Shown here: one piece after another, positions 36,545 to 47,839 of the stretch
How the letters are laid out: every line of letters starts with the position of its first letter
How positions within the stretch are numbered: position 1 is the first letter of the stretch
Origin: Asterella californica
Taxonomy: Eukaryota; Streptophyta; Marchantiopsida; Marchantiales; Aytoniaceae
Reading direction: 5' to 3'
NCBI GenBank assembly: GCA_036924285.1
Contig: JAYKYS010000005.1
Span: 24,588,001 to 24,652,000, forward strand
DNA: 64,000 bases
Position numbers and translations under genes: made by a program
The notes under the pieces: model-generated
What the model was told of the DNA's origin: nothing
Databases searched by the model: none
What the model saw: only the letters and a program-made list of their open reading frames with translations

Positions 36545-38545
36545 TCCTCTTGGCTCCTATCTGAAATTCAGACTTCGATGCTTGTCGCTCCAAAGACACC
36601 CATGAGAAAGACAAGCTAAGCCCTAGCTTACAGACTTTTGGCATCATTTCGGATCTCCATTTTCATCGCATAGATGGGTAGAGCTCGTTGTCAGCTTTCC
36701 ATAGACACTTTGTCTACTTCGTTTGGACGCTTAGTGGAGAAGTTACAGGACTCGAAAGATGGAGAAAACAAGCTAAGCCCCAGCTTAAGGACTTTTGGCA
36801 CAACTTCGGATCTTCGCTTTCATCGCATCAGTGGATAGAGCTCTTTGTCAGCACTCCATAGGTATTTCGTCTACTTCGTTTGGACGCCTAGTGGAGGAGT
36901 TACAAGACTCAAAAGATGGAGAAAACAAGCTAGACCTTAGCTTACGGCTTTTGGCACAATTTCAGATCTCCACTTTCATCGCATCAATGGGTAGAGCTCG
37001 TTGTCAGCTTTTCATATGCACTTTGTTTACTTCGTTTGGACGTCTAGTGAAGAAGTTATGCGACTCGAAAGAAGGAAAAATCAAGCTAGGCCCTAGTTTA
37101 CTTGCTGACTGGGTATTTCAGGCGTTATATCAAAGACGCAAGGAGTCTGCTTCATTATTATTGAGAGAACTTCGTACGTATAGAGACTGATACAAGGGGG
37201 CTGCTTAAGGGGTTTGCTTGTTCTTGCGACCTGTTGGTGGACGTTTTGGAGAATTGGGAAGTTCAATACACGCGCGCAAGGTGTCATTGGGTTCAGATCT
37301 GTGCAGGCTACGCACAGGTTAAGACGGTTTGGGAAGAGACGGATCGGAGGATGTGTACTAAGAGAAATTGAGACGCAAGAAGGAGATTTGAGAGATTTCA
37401 GTTATCTGTGAAGGAGAGTTGGACCGTTTGGGCCGTTCCGGAGTCCAAACTTACTGTCCTTGGATCCATCGGGATCAGAACACCGAGTTCTATAGGAAAT
37501 TGAAGACGATACCAAGTTTCATCAGGCGGTTTAGGAGTTCTGAGTGAAATTGGCTCGCAGGGAAGCGCTTGCGTCAGATGTTTCCATCACCTGTGATCTA
37601 AAATTGGATTGTTCTTCGCGATCGGTGTGCCAAGCTCTTCGTTCTTGGTGCCTACGCGACCAGGGAGTCTTCATCTACGCATAGGAGAAAACAATACGTG
37701 GATTGGATTGTTGGTTTGGGTGAGTGAGCGAGTTTGAGCCGCATGGAGTCCATTTACGTCAGTCTTTTGCAACATGCGGCCAAATTTCTTGCGTGGTTTT
37801 GCAAGGGGAACTCCAAACGGCTTGTTTGGAGTCTCGTTGGGTTCGTGATAGCTAGATCTACCTGCCAGGGAAGACGGATATCAGTTTAGACGATCTGTTT
37901 GTGCGGTGTGTGCGGTTTTAAGCCGCAGGGAGGAGTTTTTGAAGGTTCAGTCATCTGCGACCGAAAACCGGTGATATCTCGGCTGTTGGGAGTCGGATCT
38001 GAAGGTTTCTTGGGTTAACGGAGTCAGCGGAGGAGACCCTATCGACATCTGAAGTCCGTTTGGCGAAAGGAGAAAGTTCTCAGATAGACCTTTTTCAGTT
38101 TTTTCGCTAAGGGTTTTGCTGTTTTGTGTTCGTTAGAGTTCTGGTTGGCTATATACAGCTTGTGGTAGCTAGCTTTGGCTAAGAGCTTGTACATGGATGT
38201 GGTTTGGACTTGGGTTTCAATCGGGTGATACTGGGACAGCTCTGTTTGTTAACAAAGGGAAGTTTCTCTTGCTTTGAGCTACGCTTCCGCGATTTCGGAC
38301 CAGGGTTGAGATTCAGGGGTTCGTTTTAAGGGCTTTGAAGCAGATTACAGACCGCTCTGGTCTGTTTCTCAGTTTTGTGTTCTAAGGAAGAAGAACCGGC
38401 AGTGTACATACATTTGGAGTTGGTATATACCGCAACATTCATTTTCGTGGTTGTTTTTCTCTGTCTTGTCTCTATTTTGGCACACAGCATCTCCACAGCC
38501 AAGAACCTCACGTTTTCCTGGACATCCTTCACGTAAAATCCGACA
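36545..38545 (+). mobile_element. Family-C LTR (solo-like) inserted in the 3' LTR of A (copy C5)
   Basis: About 2 kb, plus orientation, ending AAAATCCGACA at 38545. It matches 7930-9922 along its length, including three ~158-bp tandem repeats (36625-37095). The host LTR lacks about 340 bp across the junction, so insertion was accompanied or followed by a deletion. No internal family-C sequence is present. Confidence 0.7.
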
Positions 38546-38822
38546 CGATACCATGATCAAGAAGCAGAAATCATCTTCCCAGACTTCTCAATGGATAATT
38601 GTGTGGTATTTTAAGTGATAATTCTATGTTAAAGTCCAGAGCAACTTCAGAAGGGTCTAGAAATGTGGTTTTGTGAGAAGAAGAGATTTCTGGACAAGAC
38701 CTAGGTGTTTGTGAGTTTGGACAGATCTTAGAACTTAGAGCAATGTAACTAGTGTAAATCTTCTTGGGAAATGAAATCTTTTATGCTACATTGGGCTAAA
38801 GGAGAAATCCTGGGCCACTACA
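38546..38822 (+). repeat. 3' LTR of element A, last part
   Basis: From AAGAAGCAG to the terminal GGCCACTACA. It aligns with 32495-32760 (GTGTGRTATTTTA, GTCCAGAGCA, GAACTTAGAGCA, GGCNAAAGGAG). Confidence 0.65.
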
Positions 38823-40026
38823 ACTTGGGAAGCTCTGACCTGATTCTTAGTTTTCTACTTCTAGAAACAATCATCAACTCTCATTTTCACTCTGGGTTCA
38901 CATCAAGATTCTCTCAATTCACTTTCAATCCAATCTAAGCTACTTGATGTGAATTCGGAATTCAGCTTCTGGGAATGTCCAGACCTTCAAACATGTCTTC
39001 TGTCCATGGATTCTAGGACAGAAGCACAATGGGGTAGGAAAATTGATGAACAAAGGATTTTGGAACAAAGGGAAGGAATAATCAAATTCGATTTTCGGAC
39101 AGAGATTAGAAAGAGGGCTGTCAAAAATTAGACAGAGCTTTCGCGTCCAATTCTCTCAAGAGAACTTCCAGGGGAGGGGATAATAGATAGACTCCATACA
39201 AGCAATTAAGGAAGTGAGGAAACATAGGAACAGAAGGGTGAAAGCGATAAGAAGGGGGAAAAAAGCGGGAGGAACCTCAGTACTGTGCTTCCAAAATGTG
39301 TTATGCTTCCGCTTCACTCTTTAGATGTTTTCATCGTGCATCTCTGATGTAAACTCTTCGATTCACAATGTTACCACCTTCCTGTCTTTGACTTTGAGCT
39401 CCGTTGTCTGCAATCCTGAAGCTCCAATCTTCGATTTCTAGAGACTTCCAATCCTTACGATCCTTGGGAACTCCTGCCTTCTTCTAATTCGAGTTCTCTT
39501 CCTGCTGGAAGACGATTGCTCTCAATCTCTCACTGAAAATCTCTCTATGCGTCTTCAATGTCTTCCTCGATGTTTGAAATTGAATTGGGAAGAAGGAAAG
39601 AAGGTATTGTGCTTCCGCCCCCCTTCTCTGATAGCTTCCTCGTCTACTCCTAGCTGCCCGTGTTTTTAGGTAAATGTCATGTCAGCCCTGGTTCTTATCT
39701 AATGCTTAAGTGATTGTCTTCAGGTACACCAAACACCTACTGGTTCACCCAGTTGGTGCGAGATTAGTGCTTCTCGCAGTTACAGTCATGGTCTTCCTTG
39801 AAAGACTTCGCATTTTGTCTTCAGGATTCCTGTCTTCCAAACGACATCTCTCGGAAGACGTCCGTCTTTCGGCTTCAGAAGAAGTTGACTTCTTCTCACA
39901 AATCCGTCTTATATTCATCAGCTAAGCAGGGTGCAAACTTAAATAATGAGGTTAATTCAATTATATAGACACGACATTAACTTAAAATTTCAAAAAAATT
40001 TCAAAACTTGCAAACTGGATACCACA
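38823..40026 (-). repeat. Promoter-bearing terminal repeat X, copy 1
   Basis: Shared with 50895-52181 (X2) and in part 55110-55440 (X3), all in the same orientation. On the minus strand it begins TGTGGTATCC, has a TATA box (CTATATAATTG, 39958-39973 plus) about 60 bases in, then a short frame with EKKSTSSEAERR. It abuts the end of element A directly. Probably the 5' end of an element related to unit B. Confidence 0.5.
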
Positions 40027-40124
40027 GATGTGCAAGTCTGGAGGGGGTGAATGTCATGTTGCAAGAGGGTCTGTATAACGAAAATTGATACCAAAAAGGA
40101 GTTTTCTTCCATTGGGTACATAGT

Positions 40125-40482
40125 TGAAAAAAAGCTGCCGAGGAGCTTGTTAAGCTTGGCAGGTGCTAAGCTAGGGCCAATCTAGACAAGCTCCCCCTAA
40201 CTTATATTCTAAAGAACGACTAAGAAGTCACGAAGGTATCAGATGGAAGCTCTTGTTGATTAGAGCAGACACATGTTTTCATTTATGCAGAATACAAGAT
40301 ATATGTAGCTGTTTGCGTCACTTCTAGATTAACAAAGTGACAAAAGAAGAAACTTTGTTATTTTCCGCTGGTGACATTATCTGATGACACCATCGCGTTG
40401 AGCCAAGAGGGTTTGATCTAAAGATCTCTTCTTCCTAGGTGGTCGTTTATTCGCTAAGGTGATTCATGTTTCCGTTTAATAC
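40125..40482 (+). repeat. Tandem-duplication copy 1, first segment
   Basis: Matches 52485-52790 (GAGCTTGTTAAGCT, AGGTGCTAAGCTAGGG, AGAACGACTAAGAA, AGGTATCAGAT, CATTTATGCA). Copy 1 continues at 46150-46330 after G2, then at 52182-52460 after unit B. Confidence 0.75.
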
Positions 40483-40843
40483 TGTAACCATGCATAGTTA
40501 GAACTATGTGTAGAGTTGACTATAGCGGGACCATGGTATGTGGGACCGGATAAGATATGTGTAGAGTTGACTATAGTGGGACCATGGTATGTGGGACCGG
40601 ATAAGAATGTGGTGGTGTTGATATTTGATTGGTAGTTGATTGTGTGGGTTGCATGGAAGCCATGTCATCAATCCGTGTGAGGATTGATGAGTGGTTAGTA
40701 TGGATTGGGGTGTGCACTTATCTAACTATATAAAGAAGGAGAATGGTCCTTGAAAGACATTCCACCTTGAGTTGAGTTGAGAGTTCTTCCATCTATTCAT
40801 GAGGGTTCTTGAGGATCGCGATTAGAGTTATTGTAGTGTTACA
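40483..40843 (+). repeat. 5' LTR of G2 (361 bp)
   Basis: TGTAACCATGCATAG...GTGTTACA. The likely TATA box is CTATATAAAGAAGG at about 40727. It is 16 bp shorter than the 3' LTR because of one small deletion near its start. Confidence 0.95.
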
Positions 40844-40844
40844 A

Positions 40845-40856
40845 TGGTATCAGAGC
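40845..40856 (+). promoter_or_regulatory. Primer binding site of G2 (initiator Met tRNA)
   Basis: TGGTATCAGAGC one base after the LTR, as in G1. Confidence 0.9.
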
Positions 40857-41853
40857 AAGGCTCTTCTTCTGAGAGAGTGGATTACCCCTCTTAAGAGAAA
40901 GAATTGCAAAGAAACCTTGTGATTAGATGCACATGAGTGGAGAGAAATTTCGAATTTTCAATAGTAGTGAGAGAAAGTGATAGAAATAGTGAAAACTCGA
41001 GCTGCTTACAGTCCTTGTGAAACTTCGAGAGAAAGTTGAAATCATTTCAACTTTTACTATGTTATAGAGAGAGGACTAAGCTACCTATGACACTTGAAAT
41101 CTCATGGAGATCACTTATAGTTTGAAAGATTGACATTCGAAATGTGAGGGGGTTTTTTCAGATTTTTTCGGTTTTTTCACATTTCGCTCTCCGGAAGGAT
41201 TTTACAGTCACTGCCATGTTTTGAGGTTGTCAAATCTCAAGTAGAATCTTTGCAAATTTCTAATTGGCAAGATAAGATATCCAAGGGTTCAACAAATGCG
41301 AGATTTGACCCAAGGAAACTCGAGTTATGGTCTTCGGAAGATAGGGGGTCAAACTGCCAAAATTGCCAAATTTGGTACAAATGGAAGGAGGGATTCATAG
41401 AGTTCCAGATTTTCTGTTTTTGAATCCTTTCCATATCAAACTCCTCTACATTGCATGTCATCATTTTCAGGTTTATTTGGTGGCGCACTTCGGAGATGCT
41501 TTCATGACGCAAGTGATGAACTCACCTGTCCCTGTGATTCTTCCGATCGTAACGTATGCTGCTACGTGGGACCTCACGCTCTATATCTTGCTTTAGGAGG
41601 ATATGGATCTGAATCGACCACCAACCACCTTCAACACTTGGTGCGCAGTTCATTATACATATCGTCCCAAGGTGACATACCGTGAGGAAATAGTGAGAGA
41701 ATTTGGAGAGGCATTCTATCAAGAAGTTATCTCGTCGCCTCAACCTTTTGTGATACCTTTGTTCGTGAGGCGTTTTCGTGTAGTGATACTGACATCGTAT
41801 TGAAGGTAGTAGAAAGAGTGGTGTAAGGACTGAGAGTGTTGAGAGACGTTAGA

Positions 41854-43077
41854 ATGAGTGGAAATAACATGGAGCAACAAGACACGGAGATGCGTGAGAT
41901 CATGCAGAACATGCTCAATGAGTTTCGAGAGATGACGACAGTGGTGAGGACACTAGAGAGCAAGATAGCAACTCTAGAGGGAGAGAATGTGAGAGCAATG
42001 GAGATGGGTGGTCCATCACAAGTTCCAACGCAAGCAGCGGAGACAGTACATAGAGAAGAGGTTGTTTTAGGGGTCCAAAGGGCAGTGGAGGGGGAAGATG
42101 CTCTATTGCTTCGCATGAAGAAGACGTGTAACGTGGAACCTTATCGAGGTAATCGAGCAATGGGTATTCTAGAGAATTGGATTTCTCGTATGAATCGCTA
42201 CATGAGACTTTTTCAAGCACAAGTCAATGATTACTCTGCGGGAGTATTTGCAAGTGGTTACTTGATGGATAAAGCGCTTACATGGTACGATATATGGGAG
42301 CGTTCGATGATTGCTGGAGGAAGTCAAGTAACATGGAGCAATATGCAAGAAGGTTTGCTCCAAAATTTCCAATCAGTGGATTCAGTGCAGATGGCTCGAT
42401 TGAAGCTCTGGGATCTCAAGCAACGAGGAAGTCTCCAAGAATACGTAGAGGAATTTCAAGATCTACAAGTAGCTATCTCTGATATGAGCCAGGCAGAAGC
42501 TTTAGACGTGTTCAAACGCGGATTGAAGGAGAGAATTCGCCAAGAAGTCATGGTGAATAATCCACGTACCGTGTTCGAAGCAATCGGTTATGCCCAAAGA
42601 ATTGCTGGTGCATTAGGTATCGCTAGAGGGGGGGAACCACCAATCGTACCGCGAGTTCAATATGGAGGTCCAATGCCCATGGAATTGGGTAATCTTCGGC
42701 AACGGGACGGTTATGCACGACAATTCTATGGAGAGGATCGGAGAGATCGTGCTAGAGAGCAACCAAGACGAGAAGTGATACCACGAGGTGGCGGTGTCGG
42801 AGGTGGAGTTCGTAACTATGTACCTCGAGGACTTCCGAGGGATGGTGATATTGGTGAAGGCATTCGAAATCAAGAGCTTCAAGGAGAGACACGGCGTTGT
42901 TATAATTGTGGGAGAATTGGGCACATAGCTGCTCATTGTCGCACCCGATTCCCTCGAGGAAATCGAGCTACTTATCGAAGACCTCTGAATCATCTGAATG
43001 ATAGAGCAGAGGAAGGTGGAGAGGAAGGAGAGATGCAGTACAACAATCCAGTTTTGGAAAACGAAGAGCACCAGTAG
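41854..43077 (+). CDS. Gag protein of chromovirus G2, intact
   Basis: Begins at ATG 41854 (MSGNNMEQQ); the frame is open a few codons upstream but has no earlier ATG. 407 residues. The N-terminal half is helical with a coiled-coil-like stretch ([20 protein letters not shown]), followed by the retrotransposon-gag fold with [19 protein letters not shown] and [13 protein letters not shown] basic, Arg/Gly-rich linker leads to one CCHC zinc knuckle ([14 protein letters not shown], about residues 349-362). It packages element RNA in cytoplasmic particles. This is the only intact element protein in the window and could act in trans. A seven-G run at about 42630 is the site where G1 lost a base. Confidence 0.93.
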   Translation: MSGNNMEQQDTEMREIMQNMLNEFREMTTVVRTLESKIATLEGENVRAMEMGGPSQVPTQAAETVHREEVVLGVQRAVEGEDALLLRMKKTCNVEPYRGNRAMGILENWISRMNRYMRLFQAQVNDYSAGVFASGYLMDKALTWYDIWERSMIAGGSQVTWSNMQEGLLQNFQSVDSVQMARLKLWDLKQRGSLQEYVEEFQDLQVAISDMSQAEALDVFKRGLKERIRQEVMVNNPRTVFEAIGYAQRIAGALGIARGGEPPIVPRVQYGGPMPMELGNLRQRDGYARQFYGEDRRDRAREQPRREVIPRGGGVGGGVRNYVPRGLPRDGDIGEGIRNQELQGETRRCYNCGRIGHIAAHCRTRFPRGNRATYRRPLNHLNDRAEEGGEEGEMQYNNPVLENEEHQ

Positions 43078-43154
43078 ATTTACCTCGTCGTCGTACTGGT
43101 TCAACAAAGAGAAGAAAAGGCGAGAATGGAGGACAAAAGAAGGAGTTAAATGGA

Positions 43155-45754
43155 TTGACACGAAGGACTACGCAACTAATCGTCACTGATGGAGTGTTAG
43201 AAGGCATTAAGGTGAGAGTGTTGATTGATCCTGGCGCAACTGAGAACTTTCTGTCGCGTTCAGTTGCTAAGAGATTGGATTTGGCTTTTGAAAAGGATGA
43301 CAAGGAAGAAGTAGAGCTGCCAAACAGGCACACTGAGATGATTGAGTCTCTCCCACGGAGTGTAGCACTCACTATAGGGCAATATTCAGAAAAGATTGAA
43401 TGGCGAGTTATTCGATTAGCTCGTTATGATGTCATTTTGGGTATGCCTTGGATGGAGCAATACAATCCGGAGGTGGATTGGAGAAAGAAGATTGTGAAGA
43501 GTAAGGGGTGGATAGTTTTTGGAGACAGAGTAAGATCTCGATCTAGAAACATACCTCTGTATGTGATAGAACAGACCGCTATTCATAGTGGTGATGTATG
43601 TTTCTTGGGGTTAATAAGAGAAGCTTATAGTTCCAACTATGATGGCGATATTCCGGATAGTTTCAAAATGATTGTAGAAGAATTCAAAGATGTTTTCCCG
43701 AATGATTTACCTTCCGGATTACCACCAAGAAGGCGAGTGGATCACAAGATTGAGGTACTTCCAGGTAGTGCACCTCCTTGTAAAGCACCATATCGATTAG
43801 CACCCCACGAGTTGGAGGAGTGCAAAGCTCTAGTGGAGGAACTGTTACACAAAGGATTCATCCAACCTAGTGTATCTCCTTATGGAGCTCCGGTCTTGTT
43901 CGTGAAGAAGAAGGACGGGAGTATGCGTATGTGCATAGACTATCGAGCTCTCAATCTTCAGACTGTGAAGAATAAGTATCCATTACCTCGAATGGATGAC
44001 TTGTTTGATCAACTACGAGGAGCAAAGTACTTCACCAAATTGGATTTACGAAGCGGTTATAATCAGATCCGGATTGCTGAGCCAGATGTACAAAAGACTG
44101 CTTTTCTTACAATGTACGGTCACTTTGAGTACTTAGTGATGCCTTTTGGTCTCACTAATGCACCCGCTACATTTATGGGTCTAATGAATGACATCTTTCG
44201 ACCATACTTGGATAGATCTGTCATTCTATTCCTAGATGATATTCTTGTCTATAGTAAGACGTTGCAAGAGCATAAGATGCACTTACAAGAGATTTTACAA
44301 GTACTTAGACAAAACCAGCTATATGCCAAGATCTCTAAATGTGAGTTTGGCAAGAGTGATGTAGATTACCTAGGACATCGTGTGAGTGGAGCAGGAATCC
44401 AAGTCATGAGTGATAAGATTGAGGCAATCCAAAAGTGGAGTGCTCCAGAAGATCAAACCCAGTTAAAGAGTTTTCTAGGACTTACGGGGTTCTATCGTAG
44501 ATTTGTCAAAAACTTTGCACAAGTTGCACAGGACTTGACAAACCTATTATGTCAAAGACAAAAATGGAGATGGGGTACATCGCATGAGCTTGCCTTCCAA
44601 GTCTTGAAGGATGCGCTGTTACAAGCACCAATCCTTAAGTGGTATGATCCTACAAAACTCATTAAGTTGGCCACAGATGCATCAGGTACAGCAATAGGAG
44701 CAGTGTTACAACAAGCATGGGCAGATGGCTGGCATCCTGTAGCTTTTTTTTCCCGTAAGTTGCTTCCTGCAGAACGCAACTATCATACCACAGAAAGAGA
44801 GGAGTTAGCTATTGTGTTGGCTACCAAGCATTGGAAGCACTACTTGGGAGATAAGGAGTTTGTGGTAGAAACAGACCACAAACCATTGGTTTACTTGCAG
44901 ACGCAGAAGGACCTCTCCAAACGTCAAATTTGATGGACGGAATGGCGACAACGCTTCAACATGCAGATTCTATACGTGGAAGGGAAAAAGCAACTTGCTG
45001 ATGCGTTAACTCGAATGTCTCGAGTTAATCACATGTTGACAGAAGTGAAGATCCATTCCGATTGGTGGCAACAATTGATGGAAGCTACCAGAACGGATGA
45101 GGAGATTGTGACAGCAACTAAGCACACCAAGCTTACCAAGATGCATGGGTTAGCATTCAAGGACGGCAAAGTTTGGATTCCCAACAATCCAGACCTTCGT
45201 ACGACTATCTTGACAGAATGTCATGATTAGCCAAGGAGAAGATTCAAATCGCTCAACATCGTCAGAAGCAATATGCAGATGCTCATCGTCGTCATGTGGA
45301 GTTTGACATTGGGGAGAAAGTGTGGTTATCTACCACTAACTTGTCGTTAGTAGGTGCTCGTAAATTTAACCCTAGATACATCGGTCCATTCACCATCTTA
45401 CGACGAGTTGGAGCTGTGGCGTACAAATTACAACTTTCGGTTCATATGCGCATGCATCCGGTGTTTCATGTTTCTTTATTGAGGAAATATGTTCCACGTT
45501 CTCCTCGTTTCACCAATCCTCACATAGCACCACCATTGCCAGAAATAGTGGATGATCATGAGGAATACGAGGTAGAAAGCATACTGAACAAACGTCTTCG
45601 TGGTACTCGATATCCCAAGATAGAATACTTGGTAAAATGAAAAGGATATCCATTATATGAGGCTACTTGGGAACCACTAGGAAATTTGACTAATGCCGAC
45701 TTGTTAGTTCAAGCTTATGAGCATTCCATCGTCAACGAGGACGTTGCAACTTAA
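43155..45754 (+). pseudogene. Pol polyprotein of chromovirus G2, stops and integrase deletion
   Basis: Its frame differs from gag, and the open stretch 43155-44933 starts without a clear ATG, so expression would need frameshifting or a fused precursor. Protease ([11 protein letters not shown]), RT (FLDDILVYS at about 44225-44255) and RNase H ([27 protein letters not shown]) are intact. A CGA-to-TGA stop follows KRQI at about 44931. The frame resumes to 45230, where it jumps to the integrase C-terminal part; the DDE core present in G1 is absent. A TGG-to-TGA stop at about 45638 cuts the chromodomain. Confidence 0.92.
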
Positions 45755-45767
45755 ATGGAGGGAGGTT
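45755..45767 (+). promoter_or_regulatory. Polypurine tract of G2
   Basis: ATGGAGGGAGGTT directly before the 3' LTR, right after the pol stop; the same tract precedes the 3' LTR in G1. Confidence 0.85.
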
Positions 45768-46144
45768 TGTAACCATGTATAGTTAACTATACTCATAGTT
45801 AGAACTATGTGTAGAGTTGACTATAGCGGGACCATGGTATGTGGGACCGGATAAGATATGTGTAGAGTTGACTATAGTGGGACCATGGTATGTGGGACCG
45901 GATAAGAATGTGGTGGTGTTGATATTTGATTGGTAGTTGATTGTGTGGGTTGCATGGAAGCCATGTCATCAATCCGTGTGAGGATTGATGAGTGGTTAGT
46001 ATGGATTGGGGTGTGCACTTATCTAACTATATAAAGAAGGAGAATGGTCCTTGAAAGACATTCCACCTTGAGTTGAGTTGAGAGTTCTTCCGTCTATTCA
46101 TGAGGGTTCTTGAGGATCGCGATTAGAGTTATTGTAGTGTTACA
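45768..46144 (+). repeat. 3' LTR of G2 (377 bp)
   Basis: Full length, TGTAACC...GTTACA, followed by the target duplication AATAC. Confidence 0.95.
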
Positions 46145-46149
46145 AATAC

Positions 46150-46330
46150 AGTAAAGAAACTTATACACATAAAACTCATGTTTTCTATCTCAACGTGTTG
46201 ATCTCTTGGATGGGAGTCTATATTGGGTGTGTGGCTACGTCCTGCAGATATAGGGACGGGGGACTAGTATTCTCTTTAAACGTGGGCTCCTTGGTCCAAG
46301 CCTCCACATGCAACAGAGATTATGAGTTGG
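46150..46330 (+). repeat. Tandem-duplication copy 1, middle segment
   Basis: Matches 52975-53148: CTCATGTTTYTTATCTC, ACGTGTTGA, GGATGGGAGTCTAT, GATTATGAGTTGG. It ends exactly at the GTTGG duplicated by unit B. Confidence 0.8.
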
Positions 46331-47811
46331 TGTAGTGACGAAGGATTTCTCCTTTTGCCCATTTAGTATACAAGATATCGTTCCCACAGAGGATTTGCAC
46401 AAGTAACGCTGCTCTAAGTTCTAAGATCTGCTCAAACACACAAACACACGGGTTTTGCCTAGAAATCCCGTCTTCTCACAAAACCACACGTCTTCCAGAT
46501 ACGCCAAATGGTGCTCTGGACCCAAACAAACAACTACCAATTACAATACCACACAACTATTCACAGAGAAGCTCGGGAAGACGAGCTTCCTGCTTCCAGG
46601 TTGCTTCTTCCGGTCTTCTCGATACCGTCTTCCCGAAGCGATTCTCGTCTTCTGGGGGTTTAGCTCGTCTTCTCACACCTCCAGAAGGCTGTCCGGCTTC
46701 AGAAGTCGACTAGTAACAGTCGTTACACCTTATTCTCACACTCACATTCCAACGGGGTGGATCGATCACAAGGTGTATGCCCCCTGTAGCCTTCCCAGGC
46801 TTCTGCCTACGGAAGTTGTCTTCCTGCAGCGCTACAACGACATTCACCTTCATGGAAGCTCAATAGAAGTATCGGAAGCTCACTAGAAGAAGGTAAGAAG
46901 GTGGGGAAGATGGGAGAAGATGGGAAGAAGATGGGAAGAAGAAGACATCTAAACAAGAGAAAACAGGATGAAAAAGGGCAATTAAGATTCCGACAGGCTT
47001 CTAGTCCGGATCCTGACTAACAAGCCATCCCTGCTTGTAATAGTTTGGGGAGGAAGACAACAAACGTGAGTACTAAAGCACCGTCTTCTACTCGAGGATG
47101 TCGTCTTCTATTGCGGGAAGAAGGCTTCTTTCTTCTTCACTTCGCTGCTCTGACTGCTCTGTCTTCTGGGATCACTTACCCAGAAGACCGTTCGTACGTA
47201 GATCCCAAGTGCTCTACTGAACGAGTCAAGCTACACTTCCACAACGGCTGACAGTCATCGCCACTCAAGAAGAACACTTCCCATGCACAATTGGGAGCGA
47301 ATTCAATACATTCCACCGCCCAGAAGACATGGACAAAGCGTCTGCACTCAAATCAACAATCTTTTCCCCGAGAAGAAGTCACAATGGCATTGGAAAGCTC
47401 ACTCCCTCTACTTCCTGCGTCTACTCCTCGACACACCAGTCTAGCTAACAGGACTGCACGAGGATGCCGTTCCCTGTTCCTAGACTGTCCTTGCTCTAAT
47501 GTGTCTCTCTTGCCTGCCTGTAGAATCGGTGTGTATGTTCAGTTACTGCCGAATTCTACAGAACTGGCAGAGCTCTCAGAGAGCTTTTCTCCTACCCTGC
47601 TATCCTACTTAACCATCTGCCTTGGGAGGCGACCACCAGGGAGAGAGAGAGAGGCGCTGACAAGAGGTTGTCACCTCACATGCATGCGGTCCCTCTTCCC
47701 AATTAGCCCTCCACTGTATTACTCCTACGCTACCTATGCTGCCACATGGGGTCCTAACTATTTTTACATGGAAAACTGCCACCCTTAAGATAGCATGTCC
47801 AATCCTACTAA
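46331..47811 (-). repeat. A-type LTR at the 3' side of unit B
   Basis: Reverse complement matches 31192-32760. It ends ...CGTCACTACA at the target duplication. It carries GAAGAC/GTCTTC many times although non-coding. Confidence 0.7.
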
Positions 47812-47839
47812 ATCTGGAAGTGTCGATTGAGTTTGCTAA

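Larger units (their letters stand above)
31192..38822 (+). mobile_element. Decayed GAAGAC-rich LTR retroelement A
   Basis: LTR copies at 31192-32760 and 35835-38822 (the latter split by a 2-kb family-C LTR) enclose a gypsy integrase C-terminal remnant and, downstream, a frameshifted accessory frame. Most of gag-pol is missing. LTR ends are TG(A)TAGG...CACTACA. No clean target duplication remains. It is related to unit B at 46331-52181 in the opposite orientation. Confidence 0.7.
40483..46144 (+). mobile_element. Ty3/gypsy chromovirus G2, integrase-deleted (5662 bp)
   Basis: Exact target duplication AATAC (40478-40482, 46145-46149). Same family as G1, nearly identical. Gag is intact. Pol has a stop after RNase H, lacks about 0.76 kb at about 45228 (end of the integrase zinc finger and the catalytic core), and has a second stop in the chromodomain. 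The 5' LTR lacks 16 bp between two AGTT-containing repeats. Confidence 0.95.

Noticed and set aside
31214..38831. Nine-base target duplication CTTGGGAAG around element A
   Set aside because: The left copy lies inside the LTR when aligned with unit B and 35835, so it is not adjacent to the element; it is probably coincidence.
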